From Dactylosporangium roseum (lineage in GTDB: Bacteria > Actinomycetota > Actinomycetes > Mycobacteriales > Micromonosporaceae): 64,000 nucleotides of DNA. How positions within the stretch are numbered: the stretch's first letter is position 1; each line of letters opens with the position of its first letter. Shown here one piece after another: positions 1-7,671 of this stretch. The stretch spans positions 2,843,001-2,907,000 of the forward strand of contig NZ_CP073721.1 of the NCBI RefSeq assembly GCF_025264685.1. The letters are read 5' to 3'. The position numbers were made by a program, and so were the translations under genes. The notes beneath the pieces were generated by a model. The model saw nothing but the letters and a program-made list of their open reading frames with translations, made no database searches and was not told the origin of the DNA.

Positions 1-202
1 GTGTGGACTTTCCGCACCCGGAACGGCCGATGAGGATGAAGGCCTCACCCTGGTCGACGTCGAAGGAGACGTTGTTGACGATCACGGGGTTCTTGGGCCC
101 GTAGGCGATGGAGGCGTTGCGCACCGTGAGAGTGGCCTGCCTCGTTTCGGTTCCGCCGGATGCGGGAGGGTGCCCGGCGGGGTGCGCAGGTGGTGCGCTC
201 AT
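1..202 (-). CDS. ABC transporter ATP-binding protein (N-terminal part, cut by window edge)
   Basis: Only the first 67 residues lie in the window. They form the start of an ABC ATPase core: a short proline/alanine-rich leader of about 22 residues, a first beta-strand (ATLTVRNASIAYG) and the Walker A loop GRSGCGKST. The ATG at 200-202 is preceded by a GGCAGAG ribosome-binding stretch. It is the last visible gene of the minus-strand operon starting with the IclR gene at 4266, and lies 49 bases after the solute-binding protein gene. The Walker A context resembles nitrate/taurine-type importers more than Dpp-type ATPases, but too little is present to assign the subfamily. It presumably energises uptake of the ligand handled by this operon. 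Confidence 0.85.
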   Translation of the reverse strand, partial: MSAPPAHPAGHPPASGGTETRQATLTVRNASIAYGPKNPVIVNNVSFDVDQGEAFILIGRSGCGKST

Positions 203-251
203 GGTCTCTGCCTTTCGGGGACGCCTGCCGGGGGCGCAGGCGGTCGCATGG

Positions 252-1667
252 TCAGGAACTCTGGTCGGCCGCGGTAGCAGCGCTCAGGTCGAGATAGCCC
301 AACGCGTTCGTGGTCACGCCCTGTACGCCCGGCTTCCAGCCGTAGCAGGCTTTCGCGCTGTACAGCGGGATGAACGGGACGTTCTCGTGCAAGGTGACCT
401 CGGCGCCGGACTGCGCCGCGGCGCGGGCCGGCCCCCCGGGGAGCTGGGCTGCTCGGTCGATGAGGGCGTCGAGGCCGGCATCGGCGAAGCCGGACGCGTT
501 GAACGGGCCATCGGACCGATGGTCACGTTGCAGCGCCACGTTCTGCGCGGGTCGCACGCCCATGCCCTGAAACGCGACGTCCCATTCGGTGTCGAGGTAC
601 ACGAACGGCCACCACGGCGGGTCCTCGTAGAACCGCACGTCGAGGCTGATCCCCAGCTCGGCGAGTGCCTCGGTCACGTAGGCACTGACCTTCGGCAGCG
701 GCGCGACCTTCGTGGACACGCCGCGCAGCACGAGACCTTCGCCGACGCCGGCCTCCTTCAGGAGCGTCCTGGCGGTCTCCACGTCGTAGGCGTACGGGGT
801 TATCGCCGGGTTCGGCGTGCTGGACAACACCGATCGGGTGAGCGGGGCCGCCTTGTCGCCGAAGAGCATGCGGGTCAGCTCGACACGGTCGAGGGCGTGC
901 GTGACCGCTTTGCGCACCCGCAGATCCGCGAGTGGGCCCGCCTGCGTGTTCAGGACGAGGGCGGCGCGACGGGTGGAGGCGACCGTGCGGTACTCGAGCA
1001 GGCCCTCTTCGGCCAGGGCGCCGGCGGCGAGCATCGGGACGTTCTCGATGACGTCGACGTTGCCGCTCCGGATGGCGGCGAGCTTGGCTTCGGCGCTGGA
1101 CGCCCAGATCACCCTGATCTCATCGACGGCCGGCTGGCCGGGCACGTAGTAGTCGTCGAACGCTTCGAGGCGGATGTACTCCCCGCGCTTCCACTCGGCG
1201 AGCCGGAAGGGGCCGGCCCCGCAGGGCTGGTCGGCGACGTCATCGACGATGCAGGTACGCCAGGCCAGGTAGTGCAGGAAGTCGGGGAACGGACGGTCGA
1301 ACTCGAAGACGACGCCATGATCGCCGTCGGCTCGGATGGCTGTCAGACCCTGGTAGTCGCGGCCGAAGAGGGTGTCAAAGCGACCGGAGAAGAAGCGCTG
1401 GAAGTTCCAGATCACGAGTTCGGGGGTGAGGAGCCGGCCGGAGTGCAGCCGGACCCCTTCGCGCAGCGTGAACCGGAACGTCCGGTAGCCCTCGTCATGG
1501 CTCCACTCGGTGGCGAGGCTGGGCAGCAGTTCCCCGTCCTCGTTCATCCGCACGAGCCCGGGGGCGATATTGGCCAGCACGCTCCACGGGGTGGAGCCGT
1601 CGGCGAACCGGCTGTTGGGATTCAGGCTCAGGATGCCATGGTTGATGAGCAGCGTAAGCGATGTCAT
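252..1667 (-). CDS. Family-5 extracellular solute-binding protein without a signal peptide
   Basis: A 471-residue protein of the DppA/OppA family (SBP_bac_5). The fold is recognisable from the early LATEWSHD segment, the FTLREGVRLHSG block and the conserved helix VRKAVTHALDR. Such proteins bind peptides, nickel or other small ligands outside the membrane and hand them to an ABC permease. The start is the ATG at 1665-1667, chosen because GGAGGAG lies 5-6 bases upstream. The protein then begins directly with MTSLTLLINHG and has no Sec signal or lipobox, which is abnormal for the family. No in-frame upstream extension supplies a hydrophobic segment. It sits between the PuuE-like gene and an ABC ATPase. 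It may be exported by another route, act in the cytoplasm, or be broken at its 5' end. Confidence 0.85.
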   Translation of the reverse strand: MTSLTLLINHGILSLNPNSRFADGSTPWSVLANIAPGLVRMNEDGELLPSLATEWSHDEGYRTFRFTLREGVRLHSGRLLTPELVIWNFQRFFSGRFDTLFGRDYQGLTAIRADGDHGVVFEFDRPFPDFLHYLAWRTCIVDDVADQPCGAGPFRLAEWKRGEYIRLEAFDDYYVPGQPAVDEIRVIWASSAEAKLAAIRSGNVDVIENVPMLAAGALAEEGLLEYRTVASTRRAALVLNTQAGPLADLRVRKAVTHALDRVELTRMLFGDKAAPLTRSVLSSTPNPAITPYAYDVETARTLLKEAGVGEGLVLRGVSTKVAPLPKVSAYVTEALAELGISLDVRFYEDPPWWPFVYLDTEWDVAFQGMGVRPAQNVALQRDHRSDGPFNASGFADAGLDALIDRAAQLPGGPARAAAQSGAEVTLHENVPFIPLYSAKACYGWKPGVQGVTTNALGYLDLSAATAADQSS

Positions 1668-1738
1668 GGTGCACTCCTCCGAAAACGACGACATGGATCG
1701 ACGGCCGGCCTTGCCGTGCCGCTGTACGGGCACGTTCA

Positions 1739-2680
1739 TCAACCGCCCTGGAATTCGCCGGAGGTGAATCCGGTCCCGGTGGCAACCGGTGGGAACTGTT
1801 TGCGCCACCACCGGGCGATCTGTTCCCTGGTGGCGATCCAGACGTCAGCGCGTGACTGCGCGGCGGTGATGAAGCTCTCCAAGGCGCTGGCACGGGCGGC
1901 CTGGCCGGCAAGTCTGGGATGCACACCCACGGACATCATCCGGGGCACGTCGTCACCTTCGGCCAGCAGATAGTCCAGCGCCTTCGTGCAGTACTCCTCG
2001 AAGTCGCTGGGGCTGGTCATCTGGCCGTAGGCGAAGTGGGTGTCGTTGTAGGCCATCGTGTACGGCACCACGAGGTGCGCGTTGTCGTTGACCTTCACGT
2101 AATAGGGAATGTCGTCGTTGTAGGCGTCGGAGTCGTAGATGAACCCGCCCTCCTCGACGAGCAGGCGGCGCGTGTTCAGCGACGGCATCCAGCGGCTGTA
2201 CCAGCCGACGGGGCGACGCCCCGTCACGCGCTCGAACGTCTCGACGGCTTTGGCGATGAGCGCACGTTCGTCGTCCTCCTTCAGGTGCCACGCCTCGGCC
2301 CACCGATACCCGTGCGAGCACAGCTCGTGGCCGGATGCGTTCAGCCACTGCGCCACCTCGGGAGTGCGTTCGAGCGCGGCGGCGGCGGCGAACGCCGTGA
2401 CCCGGATGCCGAGCCGGTCGAACATGCGCATCAGCCGATGGATGCCGGCGCGGCTGCCGTACTCGTAGATCGATTCGACGCCCAGGTCGCGGTAGCGGGG
2501 ATCGATCGCGCGGGGGACCTCGCTGAGGCCCTCGTTCTGGCGGTCCCCGGCCCACCAGGACCGTTCGCTGCCCTCCTCGATGTTGACGGCGATGTTCAGC
2601 GCCACCCGTGCTCCGCCCGGCCAGGAGCCCTTGGGCTGGTGGCGGCCATAGCCGACGTAGTCGCGGTCCGGCAGGGTCAT
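1739..2680 (-). CDS. PuuE-like polysaccharide deacetylase family hydrolase
   Basis: 313 residues of the NodB/polysaccharide deacetylase fold, closest in visible motifs to the PuuE allantoinase/urate-catabolism branch. The usual NodB TFDDG motif is replaced by NIEEGSER, as in PuuE proteins, and the second motif is SHGYRW near residue 123. Family members hydrolyse C-N bonds of small cyclic amides such as allantoin rather than sugars, so ring opening of a small amide is a reasonable guess. The start at 2678-2680 has AAAGG upstream. The protein is cytosolic, without signal peptide or membrane segments. It follows the CitE-like gene by 42 bases in the same operon, so its product may feed that lyase. 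The substrate cannot be read from the sequence. Confidence 0.82.
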   Translation of the reverse strand: MTLPDRDYVGYGRHQPKGSWPGGARVALNIAVNIEEGSERSWWAGDRQNEGLSEVPRAIDPRYRDLGVESIYEYGSRAGIHRLMRMFDRLGIRVTAFAAAAALERTPEVAQWLNASGHELCSHGYRWAEAWHLKEDDERALIAKAVETFERVTGRRPVGWYSRWMPSLNTRRLLVEEGGFIYDSDAYNDDIPYYVKVNDNAHLVVPYTMAYNDTHFAYGQMTSPSDFEEYCTKALDYLLAEGDDVPRMMSVGVHPRLAGQAARASALESFITAAQSRADVWIATREQIARWWRKQFPPVATGTGFTSGEFQGG

Positions 2681-2722
2681 GATGTCGGGCCTTTCGTTCG
2701 ACGATGACCGAGGTTTCGGTGA

Positions 2723-3460
2723 TCAGCGGGTGGTGTAGATCTCGGTGATGACGGGCAGGTGCGCGGCGTGCAGGGCGTGTTTGCCTCGGAAACCGAGCGC
2801 ACGGGTGGCCTGGGCGCGGTGGCGCAGGGTGGCCAGGTCCTGCTCCACCGCGTGCGTGGAATCGTGTGGTGGTTGGAGACCGGCCGCGGCGGACGCGAAG
2901 ACGGCCTGGATCTGGGCGGCCACGATCGCCGGGGACAGTTCGGCGCCCTGTGGCTCCAGACCGAGGTCCCTCGTCAGGTCGCCCACCCCCACGCACAGGC
3001 ACCGAAGACGCGGGGACGCGGTGGCGATCTCGTTCATGCGCAGCACGCCGCGCGCGGTCTCGATCGTGGCCATGATCTCGGTGTGCCCGATCGGCAGGCC
3101 GCGAGCCGCCTCCAGCGCTGCCAGCCGGCTGTCGAGCGCGACGACATCGGCGGCGGACTCGACCTTCGGCAAGTTGATCCCGGTCAGGGAGGGGCCGACG
3201 ATCGCGTCGAGTTCGCGCGTCAGGCAACCGGCGTCGACGGAATGCACGCGCACGTAGACGACGCGTCCACCCTGCTCGTTGCCGAGCAGGTCACCGGTGG
3301 CGCGGAGGGCGTCGTCCTTCGCCGCGGCGGGCACGGTGTCCTCGAGGTCGAGGATGTAGGCGTCGGCTTGCCCGAGGGCGACCCGCTCGGCGGCGTCGCG
3401 GGCGTGCCCGGGGATCATGAGCATCGCGATGAGCAGGGGCTGCCCGGCGACGGTGTTCAT
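2723..3460 (-). CDS. HpcH/HpaI-CitE family aldolase/lyase
   Basis: 245 residues of the CitE/HpcH (beta/alpha)8 lyase family, which cleave or form C-C bonds of CoA esters or 2-oxo acids with a divalent metal. Visible family blocks are AYILDLEDTVPAAAK near residue 28, INLPKVES near 95, the arginine-containing ATIETARGVLRM near 128, and CVGVGDLTRDLG near 151. The ATG at 3458-3460 overlaps the TGA of the IclR gene in an ATGA arrangement, so translation is probably coupled to the regulator. The length is a little below typical CitE (about 270-290), and the C terminus is short, so the usual swapped C-terminal region may be reduced. A stand-alone malyl-CoA/citramalyl-CoA-like lyase role fits, but substrate assignment is open. 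Confidence 0.85.
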   Translation of the reverse strand: MNTVAGQPLLIAMLMIPGHARDAAERVALGQADAYILDLEDTVPAAAKDDALRATGDLLGNEQGGRVVYVRVHSVDAGCLTRELDAIVGPSLTGINLPKVESAADVVALDSRLAALEAARGLPIGHTEIMATIETARGVLRMNEIATASPRLRCLCVGVGDLTRDLGLEPQGAELSPAIVAAQIQAVFASAAAGLQPPHDSTHAVEQDLATLRHRAQATRALGFRGKHALHAAHLPVITEIYTTR

Positions 3461-4266
3461 GCCTCGACCAGTGTCTGATCGAGTGCGGTTGTGGCCCAGC
3501 GCTCGTATCGATCCCCGACGTAGCCGAGCTCGGCGGCCATGCGGGCCGCGCATTTGAGACCGACGCGAGCGTGTTTGCGGCGCTGGTCGGCGTTCCAGCG
3601 CTCAGCGGGTCCGATGGCGCCGAGCGAGCCGACGATGCCGTACGGGCCGAACACCGGGACCGCCAGGGCGCCGACCCCCTGGTTCGGGTCGTGCTCGGTG
3701 CTGAGATAGCCGTTCGCCTCGATGAACACGAGTTGGCGGGTGACGTTCTCGCGGACCTCCGGCGCAAGCTCGGCGAGCAACCGGGCACGCAGAGCTTCGT
3801 CCACCCATGCCAGGATCACCTTGCCGGACGTGCCGTGGGTGAGCGGGATCGTCTCGCCGAGCGGGATGCGACCGCGCATGATCTGTGGGCTCTCCAGACC
3901 CAGGATGCAGATGCGCTGGGAGCCGACCACGCGGTGGAAGCTGACGGTTTCGTCGGTGGCCTGCAGCAGCACGTTCAGTTCGCGGGAGGCGAGCCGGCCG
4001 ATGATGTCGTCGACCCCCGCCTTGGAGGCGAGCTGGATGAGCGCCGCGCCCGCCACGTAGCCCTCCGGGCCCTTCTCCACCCAGCGCCGAGAGGCAAGGG
4101 TCTTGAGCAGGCGCGAGACAGCGCTCTTGTCGATCCCGGTGGCAGCGGCGATGGCCATGACCCCCATCGGCTGATCACTGTTCGCAATCGACTCGACGAT
4201 CGTCAGTAACCGATCGGGAAGACTCAACTCTTGCCTCTCATCTGGTGAGAGGTCGGCTCGCTCCAT
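3457..4266 (-). CDS. IclR family transcriptional regulator
   Basis: 269 residues with a winged helix-turn-helix at about 19-75 (recognition segment DKSAVSRLLKTLASRRWV) and a C-terminal IclR effector domain containing GTSGKVILA and the late NQGVGALAVPVFGP strand. IclR proteins sense small acids or aromatics and control adjacent catabolic operons. It is the first gene of the minus-strand operon at 1-4266 and probably autoregulated together with it. The ATG at 4264-4266 is chosen because the protein then starts just before the HTH; upstream in-frame sequence is arginine-rich non-coding DNA. The spacing to the divergent tetR (4635) is 368 bases. The effector is unknown, but the neighbouring lyase and hydrolase suggest an intermediate of their pathway. 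Confidence 0.9.
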   Translation of the reverse strand: MERADLSPDERQELSLPDRLLTIVESIANSDQPMGVMAIAAATGIDKSAVSRLLKTLASRRWVEKGPEGYVAGAALIQLASKAGVDDIIGRLASRELNVLLQATDETVSFHRVVGSQRICILGLESPQIMRGRIPLGETIPLTHGTSGKVILAWVDEALRARLLAELAPEVRENVTRQLVFIEANGYLSTEHDPNQGVGALAVPVFGPYGIVGSLGAIGPAERWNADQRRKHARVGLKCAARMAAELGYVGDRYERWATTALDQTLVEA

Positions 4267-4634
4267 GAGAGGGATGCTAGGTGAGGCCGAAGTGCGTGAC
4301 AAGGGGTCGCGCATTGCCCGGGCCGTGGGCCGGCGGGAGCACCGTGCGGGACAGGGGCGCCCGAGCTGGGGTGACGTGCCGCCCGTGGGACGGGCCGTCA
4401 CTGTGGCAACGCGCTCGGTCGCCGGGTGGATGGCGTCACTGCGCTCCATCCGGGACAACGGTTCGCGGCGCTTCCACGCATACCTGATGCGCCGGGTCCG
4501 CAAGTACTGCCGGTGACTCCGGGAATATCGGCTGATCCGTAAGTCTTGAGGATTCCCCCTCAGACGACATCGACCCCGAGTGCTAGGCTCTAGTTCTAGT
4601 ATCAGGTCGAATCGGAGATGGGAAGACGGGGAAG
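4267..4634. other. Intergenic region between iclR and tetR
   Basis: 368 bases between divergent regulators. No open frame here has a coding appearance. It must hold the iclR promoter on the minus strand and the tetR promoter on the plus strand. The only distinct signal I see is the CTAG-rich operator-like motif at 4588-4603. Confidence 0.6.
4588..4603 (+). promoter_or_regulatory. Putative TetR operator and -10 region of tetR (site A)
   Basis: CTCTAGTTCTAGTATC lies 32 bases before the tetR start. It contains TAGTAT, a plausible -10 element, and shares TTCTAGT with seven other non-coding sites at 6359, 6474, 15194, 15475, 26195, 27766 and 27872. The half-site GTTCTAGT is like operators of several actinobacterial TetR regulators of lipid metabolism. 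Autoregulation is inferred. Confidence 0.55.
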
Positions 4635-5240
4635 GTGTTGCAAATCACAGGGCCTCCGGCGCCGGAAACGCTACGGCAAAACCAAGCCGCGCGCAGGCAC
4701 CGAATCATCCGGACAGCGTTGCGCGCACTCGCGGATAGCGACTACGAGCAGGTCAAGATCTCCGATGTCGCGCGCGACTCGGGAGTCGCGCTGGGCACCC
4801 TCTATCGATACTTCGCCTCGAAGGAGCACCTGTTCGCGGCGGTCTTCGTCGAATGGCAGAAGGCGCTCAAGACGAAGCTGGAAAAGTCCGCCCCAGCAGG
4901 CGAGACGGAAGCTGACCGGCTGCGGGAGATCTTCTACCGCTCGATCCGCGCGTTCCAGGTGCAGCCGCAGTTCTTCCGGGTGCTGATGATGATGGAGACG
5001 ACGACCGACACCTATGCGGCCGAGGTCTACAGCCATGCCATGGGCTCGCAGTACACGCAAACTCTGCAGCTTGCCTTCGACGACCCGATCGATGCGAACC
5101 GCAGAGCGATCATCATTACCATCGAGTCGGTGCTCGTCACGCAGTTGCGGAGCTGGGTCATGAACCGGTCGTCGATCAACGACGTCTTCCGGAGCGTGGA
5201 CGACGCCATCAGATTGATCTACCGGGGCCGCGAAGCTTAA
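4635..5240 (+). CDS. TetR family transcriptional regulator
   Basis: 201 residues: a basic N-terminal helix-turn-helix at about 18-65 (ISDVARDSGVALGTLYRYFASKEHLF) split over three helices, and an all-helical ligand/dimer domain rich in aromatic and methionine residues (FFRVLMMMETTTD). The general build resembles KstR-type regulators of lipid and steroid catabolism, which respond to acyl-CoA-like effectors, but close identity is not claimed. The start is the GTG at 4635-4637, directly preceded by a purine-rich GGGGAAG. A CTAG-rich motif (4588-4603) at its own promoter recurs before the neighbouring catabolic and transport operons, so it is the best candidate for the local repressor of the 5.4-30.7 kb block. 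It is convergent with the VOC gene. Confidence 0.9.
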   Translation: MLQITGPPAPETLRQNQAARRHRIIRTALRALADSDYEQVKISDVARDSGVALGTLYRYFASKEHLFAAVFVEWQKALKTKLEKSAPAGETEADRLREIFYRSIRAFQVQPQFFRVLMMMETTTDTYAAEVYSHAMGSQYTQTLQLAFDDPIDANRRAIIITIESVLVTQLRSWVMNRSSINDVFRSVDDAIRLIYRGREA

Positions 5241-5308
5241 GGATCTGCGGGGTTGTTCAAGCCCGCGACGGCATGATCGCCGGCACCCTGTGCCGATGCC
5301 GGTGATGG

Positions 5309-5370
5309 AACGAGACCTCTGCTGTGTCAGGGGATCCGTCCAAGGATCCTCCGAGAGCCGAGGTCTCGTT
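5309..5370. terminator. Inverted repeat between convergent tetR and VOC genes
   Basis: AACGAGACCTC (5309-5319) is exactly complementary to GAGGTCTCGTT (5360-5370). The 40-base loop itself carries two GGATCC blocks that can pair. There is no T-run on either strand. The position between convergent genes suggests a bidirectional transcription end. Confidence 0.5.
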
Positions 5371-5464
5371 GCAATCGGAGTCTGCCGTGCCGGTCACCGT
5401 CCTGCCGGGGTCGAGTCTCGACCCGACCCCTTGCCGGCGTGCCGCACCGTAGCGGCTCAGAACG

Positions 5465-6283
5465 TCAGTCCGTGGTGACCATGTGATCGACCATCCAGAC
5501 CGGCGTGCGCGTCAGCGGATCCTCGGGCAGCGGATCGGCCTCGACCTTCTTGCTGGCGATGTCATCGACCGAGAGGGCTGCGGGCCCGAACATCACGTGG
5601 GCGACGCCGGGGAGGGGACCCTGCCCCCAGAGCTCAGGATCGCCGGGCAGACCGGCCGCGTCGCGCAGCAGCAATCCGCGCGACGGTCCCCACGACAGGC
5701 GGGCCCACCCCGGGCCCTCCTCGACGACGTTGCCACGCAGCACGTCGACGAAAAGATTCTTGGCCCGGCCAAGCGATTCGACACTCAGGCCGATCCAGCT
5801 CACGCCGTGCTGTGGCCCGAGCCGCTCCGGGAAGTCCGCCGGACGCCTGGCGCCGATCTTCATCCGATCCATCGCCTCTTCGTCGATCTGGGCGATCTGG
5901 ATGAGCGTGCCCACGCCGGCCAGCTTCGGGTGCAGGAAGGCTTCCTGCCAGAAGTCCATGTTGGTCCGACCGCCGAGGATGGAGATGCCGAGGCCGCCCA
6001 CCTCCTCCAATGCTCTGTCGAGCGAGGGGACCTTGAACGTGATGTGGTGCGCACCGGGACCGTTACGGTCGATGAAACGACGCATGAAGCCGGCGACACT
6101 GTCGCCGGGGGAGATGAACTCCAGGTGCATGTTGTCGCGATACGTCAGTTGGTAGGGCCAGAATTCCCCGGCGCCGCCACCGTGGCTCCACCGTCCGCCC
6201 AACTCGACGGCAAAGCGCGGATACGCGTCGGCCCACTGCGCCACCCCGATGGCGAGGTGGTCGAGCTTGAATGGCGTGGACAT
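5465..6283 (-). CDS. VOC (glyoxalase-like) family protein
   Basis: 272 residues made of two vicinal-oxygen-chelate modules. The first starts with KLDHLAIGV at residue 6 and includes MHLEFISPGD and HHITFKV. The second begins near residue 158 with GVSWIGLSVESLGRAKNLF. The histidines and the glutamate of HLEF are plausible metal ligands. Two-module members act as dioxygenases, epimerases or glyoxalases on small CoA-linked or aromatic substrates. The Glyoxalase_3-like N-terminal half suggests a lyase or isomerase step. The protein is cytosolic and the gene monocistronic. A copy of the CTAG-rich motif lies 76 bases upstream of the start at 6281-6283, suggesting control by the nearby TetR. The exact reaction is not assignable. 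Confidence 0.82.
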   Translation of the reverse strand: MSTPFKLDHLAIGVAQWADAYPRFAVELGGRWSHGGGAGEFWPYQLTYRDNMHLEFISPGDSVAGFMRRFIDRNGPGAHHITFKVPSLDRALEEVGGLGISILGGRTNMDFWQEAFLHPKLAGVGTLIQIAQIDEEAMDRMKIGARRPADFPERLGPQHGVSWIGLSVESLGRAKNLFVDVLRGNVVEEGPGWARLSWGPSRGLLLRDAAGLPGDPELWGQGPLPGVAHVMFGPAALSVDDIASKKVEADPLPEDPLTRTPVWMVDHMVTTD

Positions 6284-6358
6284 TAGTTGCCGCCCCCCGC
6301 CGGGCTGCTGGGCGATCGAGGCGCACGCCGGCCCAAATTGCTCGAACGGCTATTTTTG

Positions 6359-6376
6359 AATTCTAGTTTAGTCATG
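6359..6376 (+). promoter_or_regulatory. Operator-like motif upstream of the VOC gene (site B)
   Basis: AATTCTAGTTTAGTCATG shares TTCTAGTT with the tetR promoter site. On the minus strand, which transcribes the VOC gene, it reads AACTAGAATT and includes TAGAAT, a possible -10 element 76-93 bases before the start codon. Confidence 0.45.
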
Positions 6377-6473
6377 GTTGCCTATCGCTAGACGCGGTTG
6401 CCGTGTCCGAGACACCGGATCGATTCAAAGGTTTCCTGCAAGATCCGCATCGGCAAGGCCTGATCGACACTAC

Positions 6474-6491
6474 TGTATTCTTGTTCTACAG
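6474..6491 (+). promoter_or_regulatory. Operator-like motif (site G) inside a promoter-like spacer
   Basis: The core GTATTCTTGTTCTACAG (6475-6491) resembles the motif in the divergent promoters at 15.2 and 15.5 kb. TCGACA (6465-6470) lies 17 bases before TACAGC (6488-6493), the same geometry as at the 15.2, 15.5 and 27.9 kb sites. No sense gene follows on this strand, so it may be a regulator-binding site only or drive an antisense transcript across the SDR gene. Confidence 0.35.
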
Positions 6492-6514
6492 CAGCGTGGG
6501 GTCACGCTGCTGTA
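6487..6514. terminator. Perfect 12-bp hairpin
   Basis: TACAGCAGCGTG (6487-6498), loop GGGT, then the exact complement (6503-6514). No U-run follows. It overlaps the 3' half of operator-like site G. It could end the SDR transcript (minus strand) or be a regulatory hairpin. Confidence 0.4.
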
Positions 6515-6663
6515 CCTGGATGCCGTGGGCTCGTCACCGACGGTGGCCGAGTTCCGAGCCGCGCCGCGGCGACGTCACATGCGGACGCCGACCGCGCCGG
6601 GCCGGCTCGTGTTGAGCTGCGTGCGCGCCTCGGGCCGGGGTCGCGTCGGCGGCCGCGCAGCCC

Positions 6664-6718
6664 GGCGCGGTTCCACGCGCGGCCGCTCCGACGAGCGGGC
6701 CGGGCGTGGAATCGCGCC
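6664..6718 (-). terminator. 15-bp inverted repeat downstream of the SDR gene
   Basis: GGCGCGGTTCCACGC (6664-6678) pairs with 6704-6718 with one mismatch across a 25-base loop, 64 bases past the SDR stop. It is a likely transcript end for the minus-strand SDR gene. Confidence 0.4.
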
Positions 6719-6781
6719 GCGAGTGGGCTGCCCGCCACGCCGCGAACGGCGGGCGCCGAGCTGGGGCCGACCGGCCGCGAA

Positions 6782-7561
6782 TCAGCGCTGGCCCGCGGTC
6801 ACGGGCAGTTCGACGCCCGTGATGCGGGCGCCCCCGGGCCCGGCGAAGAACAGCACCGCGGCGGCGATGTCCTCCGGGTCGACGTGGCTGCGGAGCGCGG
6901 CCGTCTTCGCGAGCCGCCGAGAGACCTCCTCCACGGACTCTCCGGTGCGCTCGGCCACGCTGGCGAACAGGTGGTCCAGGTTGGGCCCGGTGGTGTAGCC
7001 CGGCGTCACCACGTTGACCCGGATGTTGTTCGGCCCGAGTTCCTTCGCCAGGGTCTGCGACGCGGACAGCAGTGCCTCCTTCGTCGAGGTGTACGACCCC
7101 TGACGGACGGGCTGGCTGTGCGTGCCGAACGTGCCGATCTGGATGATCGAGCCACCACCGTGCTGCATCATGATCTTCGCGGCCAGGCGGCTGAGCTCGA
7201 GGTTGCCGATCACATTGAGCTCGAAGGCCTTCCGCCACCCGTCCCAGTCCGCATCGATGATCGGCGCGTTGGAGCCACCGCCGGTCGCGACGTTGACCAG
7301 GACGTCGAGGCGGCCGAAGCGCTCTTCGGTCTCCGCGATGAGGGTCTTGCAGGACGCGAGGTCCCCGAGGTCGGCCTCGAGGGGGATGATGAGCTGGCCG
7401 GTCTGGTCGGTGAGCTCGTCGGCAAGCGCCTCCAGGCGCTCCAGATTGCGTGCGGCTATGACGACGTCGGCGCCCGCGTTGGCCAGAGCGAGCGCGGTCG
7501 CGCGACCGATGCCCGGCCCCGCTCCCATCACGACGCCGACCTTCTTGTCCAGATCTCCCAT
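6782..7561 (-). CDS. SDR family NAD(P)-dependent oxidoreductase
   Basis: 259 residues of a classical short-chain dehydrogenase. The cofactor loop is GAGPGIGRA near residue 13, the NNAG-equivalent is NVATGGG near 90, the catalytic Ser/Thr lies in the IGTFGTHS strand, and the Tyr-Lys pair is in SYTSTKEAL near 155 (YxxxK). The PGYTTGPN segment follows. It oxidises or reduces a hydroxy/keto group, probably of a CoA ester or ring intermediate made by the neighbouring acyl-CoA dehydrogenase and crotonase. AGGGAA precedes the ATG at 7559-7561. The gene is followed by a hairpin region and preceded by the DHA2 pump gene 110 bases upstream. The alcohol substrate is unknown. Confidence 0.9.
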   Translation of the reverse strand: MGDLDKKVGVVMGAGPGIGRATALALANAGADVVIAARNLERLEALADELTDQTGQLIIPLEADLGDLASCKTLIAETEERFGRLDVLVNVATGGGSNAPIIDADWDGWRKAFELNVIGNLELSRLAAKIMMQHGGGSIIQIGTFGTHSQPVRQGSYTSTKEALLSASQTLAKELGPNNIRVNVVTPGYTTGPNLDHLFASVAERTGESVEEVSRRLAKTAALRSHVDPEDIAAAVLFFAGPGGARITGVELPVTAGQR

Positions 7562-7671
7562 TTCCCTGACCCATTCTCTCCGTGCTTGCCTTGCAGAATC
7601 GTGCTCGATACGCTGCGGCCGGTCAGCCGCTCCTTGCCACCCGACCTCGACGTGACCCTGATGCGATGGAC

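Larger units (their letters stand above)
6284..6781. other. Intergenic region with operator-like motifs and hairpins
   Basis: 498 bases without a convincing gene: open frames here are arginine-rich and antisense-like. It holds two copies of the TTCTAGT-type motif (6359-6376 and 6474-6491), a perfect 12-bp hairpin (6487-6514) and a 15-bp inverted repeat (6664-6718). It must contain the promoter of the VOC gene and the 3' end of the SDR transcript. Confidence 0.55.

Noticed and set aside
108..1973. Long plus-strand open frame (621 codons) opposite the first operon
   Set aside because: It is antisense to the binding protein and deacetylase genes, has no family motifs, and is a by-product of the high third-position GC of those genes.
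6378..6998. Plus-strand frame of 206 codons in the gap before the SDR gene
   Set aside because: Arginine-rich, overlaps the SDR gene in antisense and crosses the hairpins; no homology visible.
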